This document shows, in pieces, positions 61,192-64,000 of a stretch of 64,000 bases of DNA. Source of the DNA: Macrostomum hystrix (Eukaryota > Platyhelminthes > Macrostomidae); contig CATNEN010000041.1 in NCBI GenBank assembly GCA_950097015.1, positions 666,001 through 730,000 on the forward strand, in the 5' to 3' direction. The first letter of the stretch is position 1; every line of letters starts with the position of its first letter. A program made the translations under genes and the position numbers. The notes beneath the pieces are model-generated. The model did no database searches, had not been told where the DNA came from, and worked only from the letters and a program-made list of their open reading frames with translations.

Positions 61192-61977
61192 GTGAGTTCA
61201 GATGCGCTGTGATTAACCAGCTTGCTCAGGTGCAATCCTACCATTCTCTGAGTCTACAGGGAGTCCTATTAAAGTTCTTAGAGGCTACTACGTGTAAATT
61301 AAAACTCATTTGTTTAAGAAAAAAAACTCTTACTGCCTTTCGTCATGTTTTCTGCCAGACATTCTCAACCACCCATTCGCACCGCTTTGCAGGCTTCAAC
61401 ACTGGTGGGCCCTGTGAGTCCTGTGTATTTAACTGTTGAACATTGCTTATACGATCTATTTTTCTATGAATTCTAGTCTATCCTTCTATCTTCCTCCGTT
61501 TCACTCACATCTTCATCCGACTAAATTTGCGACTCAGATTCCCAGTTCTTGGGGAAGAATAGGGCCCTATTCCCTCTCATTTTCTACTTCCACTGCGCCA
61601 GTGATGCAGCTCAATGTGCTCATCATTCAGCCTCTCCAATTTCATCTTCTCCCATCCGCCAGTGGGTCGCAGCTCGAATCTCGCCCGAGCCCAATCCGCG
61701 TGTCAGCAGATTCAATTCGGGCAGCTCTGAAGGCCGCTTCACTGCCCGAATCCCCGTCCCCTGAAGTATGAGAAGAATTCGTAAAATTGATATCGGCCTG
61801 GGCTCGCCTATTAGGGGCCCCGTCGCCAGCTGTCATTCAGCAAATACAGCGGCCGCATCAATCTTCCCAGCCTCCTCTCTGTGCGGGTCCAGGCCTTCTT
61901 TAAGGCTGCTGCACTTCTGCGCACACAACCTATATGCTCTGGAGAATGCGGCAGCTGCCCCGCACAGCAGCGGTTGC
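61192..61977 (+). other. Cadherin intron or 3' region, no exon recognised
   Basis: About 790 bp after the exon 9 donor. An acceptor-like CTTTGCAG at 61384-61391 would open a frame that stops after some 15 codons and does not resemble cadherin. No convincing next exon is seen. Confidence 0.4.
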
Positions 61978-63893
61978 TAGGGAGAGTGGCAGGGTGAGAT
62001 GGAGAGTGGCAGGGTGAGATGGAGATTGACAGGGTGAGAGTGGCAGGGTGAGATGGAGAGTGGCAGGGTGAGATGGAGATTGACAGGGTGAGAGTGGCAG
62101 GGTGAGATGGAGAGTGGCAGTGTGAGATGGAGATTGACAGGGTGAGAGTGGCAGGGTGAGATGGAGATTGACAGGGTGAGAGTGGCAGGGTGAGATGGAG
62201 AGTGGCAGGGTGAGACGGAGAGAGGCAGGGTGAGATGGAGAGTGACATGGTGAGAGTGGCAGGGTGAGATGGAGAGTAGAAGGGTGAGATGGAGAGTGAC
62301 ATGGTGAGAGTGGCAAGGTGAGATGGAGAGTGGCAGAGTGAGACGGAGAGTGGCACGGTGAGAGTGGCAGGGTGAGATGGAGATTGACAGGGTGAGAGTG
62401 GCAGGGTGAGATGGAGATTGACAGGGTGAGAGTGGCAGGGTGAGATGGAGATTGACAGGGTGAGAGTGGCAGGGTGAGATGGAGAGTGGCAGGGTGAGAC
62501 GGAGAGAGGCAGGGTAAGATGGAGAGTGACATGGTGAGAGTGGCAGGGTGAGATGGAGAGTGACATGGTGAGAGTGGCAAGGTGAGATGGAGAGTGGCAG
62601 AGTGAGACGGAGAGTGGCAGGGTGAGAGTGGCAGGGTGAGATGGAGAGTGGCAGGGTGAGATGGAGATTGACAGGGTGAGAGTGGCAGGGTGAGATGGAG
62701 AGTGGCAGGGTGAGATGGAGATTGACAGGGTGAGAGTGGCAGGGTGAGATGGAGAGTGGCAGTGTGAGATGGAGATTGACAGGGTGAGAGTGGCAGGGTG
62801 AGATGGAGATTGACAGGGTGAGAGTGGCAGGGTGAGATGGAGAGTGGCAGGGTGAGACGGAGAGAGGCAGGGTGAGATGGAGAGTGACATGGTGAGAGTG
62901 GCAGGGTGAGATGGAGAGTAGAAGGGTGAGATGGAGAGTGACATGGTGAGAGTGGCAAGGTGAGATGGAGAGTGGCAGAGTGAGACGGAGAGTGGCACGG
63001 TGAGAGTGGCAGGGTGAGATGGAGATTGACAGGGTGAGAGTGGCAGGGTGAGATGGAGATTGACAGGGTGAGAGTGGCAGGGTGAGATGGAGATTGACAG
63101 GGTGAGAGTGGCAGGGTGAGATGGAGAGTGGCAGGGTGAGACGGAGAGAGGCAGGGTAAGATGGAGAGTGACATGGTGAGAGTGGCAGGGTGAGATGGAG
63201 AGTGACATGGTGAGAGTGGCAAGGTGAGATGGAGAGTGGCAGAGTGAGACGGAGAGTGGCAGGGTGAGAGTGGCAGGGTGAGATGGAGATTGACAGGGTG
63301 AGAGTGGCAGGGTGAGATGGTGAGTGACATGGTGAGAGTGGCAAGGTGAGATGGAGAGTGGCAGGGTGAGATGGAGAGTGACATGGTGAGAGTGGCAGGG
63401 TGAGAGTGACACGGTGAGAGTGGCAGGGTGAGATGGAGAGTGACATGGTGAGAGTGGCAGGGTGAGATGGAGAGTAGCAGGGTGAGATGGAGAGTGACAT
63501 GGTGAGAGTGGCAAGGTGAGATGGAGAGTGGCATGGTGAGATGAAGAGTGGCAGGGTGAGATGGAGAGTGACATGGTGAGAGTGGCAGGGTGAGATGGAG
63601 AGTGGCATGGTGAGATGAAGAGTAGCAGGGTGAGATGGAGAGTGACATGGTGAGAGTGGCAAGGTGAGATGGAGAGTGGCATGGTGAGATGAAGAGTGGC
63701 AGGGTGAGAGTGACACGGTGAGAGTGGCAGGGTGAGATGGAGAGTGACATGGTGAGAGTGGCAGGGTGAGATGGAGAGTAGCAGGGTGAGATGGAGAGTG
63801 ACATGGTGAGAGTGGCAAGGTGAGATGGAGATTGGCATGGTGAGATGAAGAGTGGCAGGGTGAGATGAAGAGTGGCAGGGTGAGACGGACTTC
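61978..63893. repeat. GAGATGGAGAGTGGCAGGGT satellite with higher-order structure
   Basis: About 1.9 kb of 20-bp GAGATGGAGAGTGGCAGGGT and 14-bp GAGAGTGGCAGGGT units with variants (ATTGACAGGGT, GTGACATGGT, GAGGCAGGGT). A rare variant, AGTAGAAGGG, occurs at ~62275 and again at ~62917, and the flanking units match, showing a ~642-bp higher-order repeat. All three minus-strand frames stay open across it, which is a product of the composition and not evidence of coding. Confidence 0.95.
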
Positions 63894-64000
63894 TAATATT
63901 CGATTAAATAAAGTGCTGTTTGCCAATAGTGTAGCTCTCCTAGCGCCAGCGAAGTGATAAAGAATATTTCCAGCTCCTCAGTTTTTGTCCCTGGAACGAC
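63894..64000. other. Unique sequence at right edge
   Basis: About 100 bp of non-repetitive sequence with an acceptor-like TATTTCCAG near 63964-63972. Too short to tell whether another cadherin exon begins here. Confidence 0.3.

Noticed and set aside
61384-61439. Tenth cadherin exon after the CTTTGCAG acceptor
   Set aside because: The frame ends after about 15 codons and lacks cadherin features; it is more likely a chance acceptor.
61811-63926. Three overlapping 600+ codon open frames on the minus strand (Ser/Pro/His/Leu-rich)
   Set aside because: They are simultaneous in all three frames, perfectly repetitive and result from a stop-free satellite; no start context or non-repeat domain.

Overview
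The window is animal nuclear DNA. It holds spliced protein genes with GT-AG introns, a metazoan-type histone H4 gene with a 3' stem-loop, and genes found only in animals: a neuronal calcium sensor, a type-I diacylglycerol kinase, a SARA/endofin FYVE protein and a giant cadherin. GC-rich exons alternate with AT-rich spacers, minisatellites are extremely dense, and several start codons sit a few bases behind a 3' splice-acceptor signal, as in SL trans-spliced transcripts. This fits a free-living flatworm of the Macrostomum type best, but that is inference; no species marker was read.

Layout. 1-2,927 (-): 5' part of condensin I subunit NCAPD2, running off the left edge. 2.9-9.3 kb: AT-rich spacer, a GC-rich promoter-like block and a 24-bp minisatellite. 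9.4-17.5 kb (+): SARA/endofin gene, four exons with minisatellite-filled introns and one apparent 1-nt frameshift. 18.3-22 kb: two long satellites. 22.4-23.9 kb (-): secreted PAN / Thr-rich / ALK-like glycine-rich protein, flanked by two satellites of opposite strand polarity. 24.4-26.8 kb: more satellites and a possible small secreted-peptide ORF. 27.7-28.1 kb (-): histone H4. 28.5-31.6 kb: AT-rich, with a histone stem-loop relic and an imperfect inverted repeat. 31.9-33.4 kb (+): neurocalcin/hippocalcin-type sensor. 36.8-39.5 kb (+): type-I diacylglycerol kinase without a visible RVH domain. 40.9-45.5 kb (-): one intact, young Ty3/Gypsy LTR retrotransposon with a 5-bp target duplication. 46.9-61.2 kb (+): nine exons of a giant cadherin, probably continuing past the right edge. 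62-63.9 kb: a satellite with higher-order structure.

The genes do not form an operon or shared pathway. Several are membrane or signalling proteins (SARA/endofin on PI3P endosomes, DGK and the myristoylated calcium sensor at membranes, the cadherin and PAN/Gly-rich protein outside the cell), but their adjacency is probably incidental.

The most striking theme is the link between minisatellites and splice sites. In the SARA/endofin gene and the calcium-sensor gene, a minisatellite starts exactly at the 5' splice site and repeats a donor-like GTGAGT in almost every unit. Other introns carry arrays whose units contain acceptor-like sequences or that abut the true acceptor.
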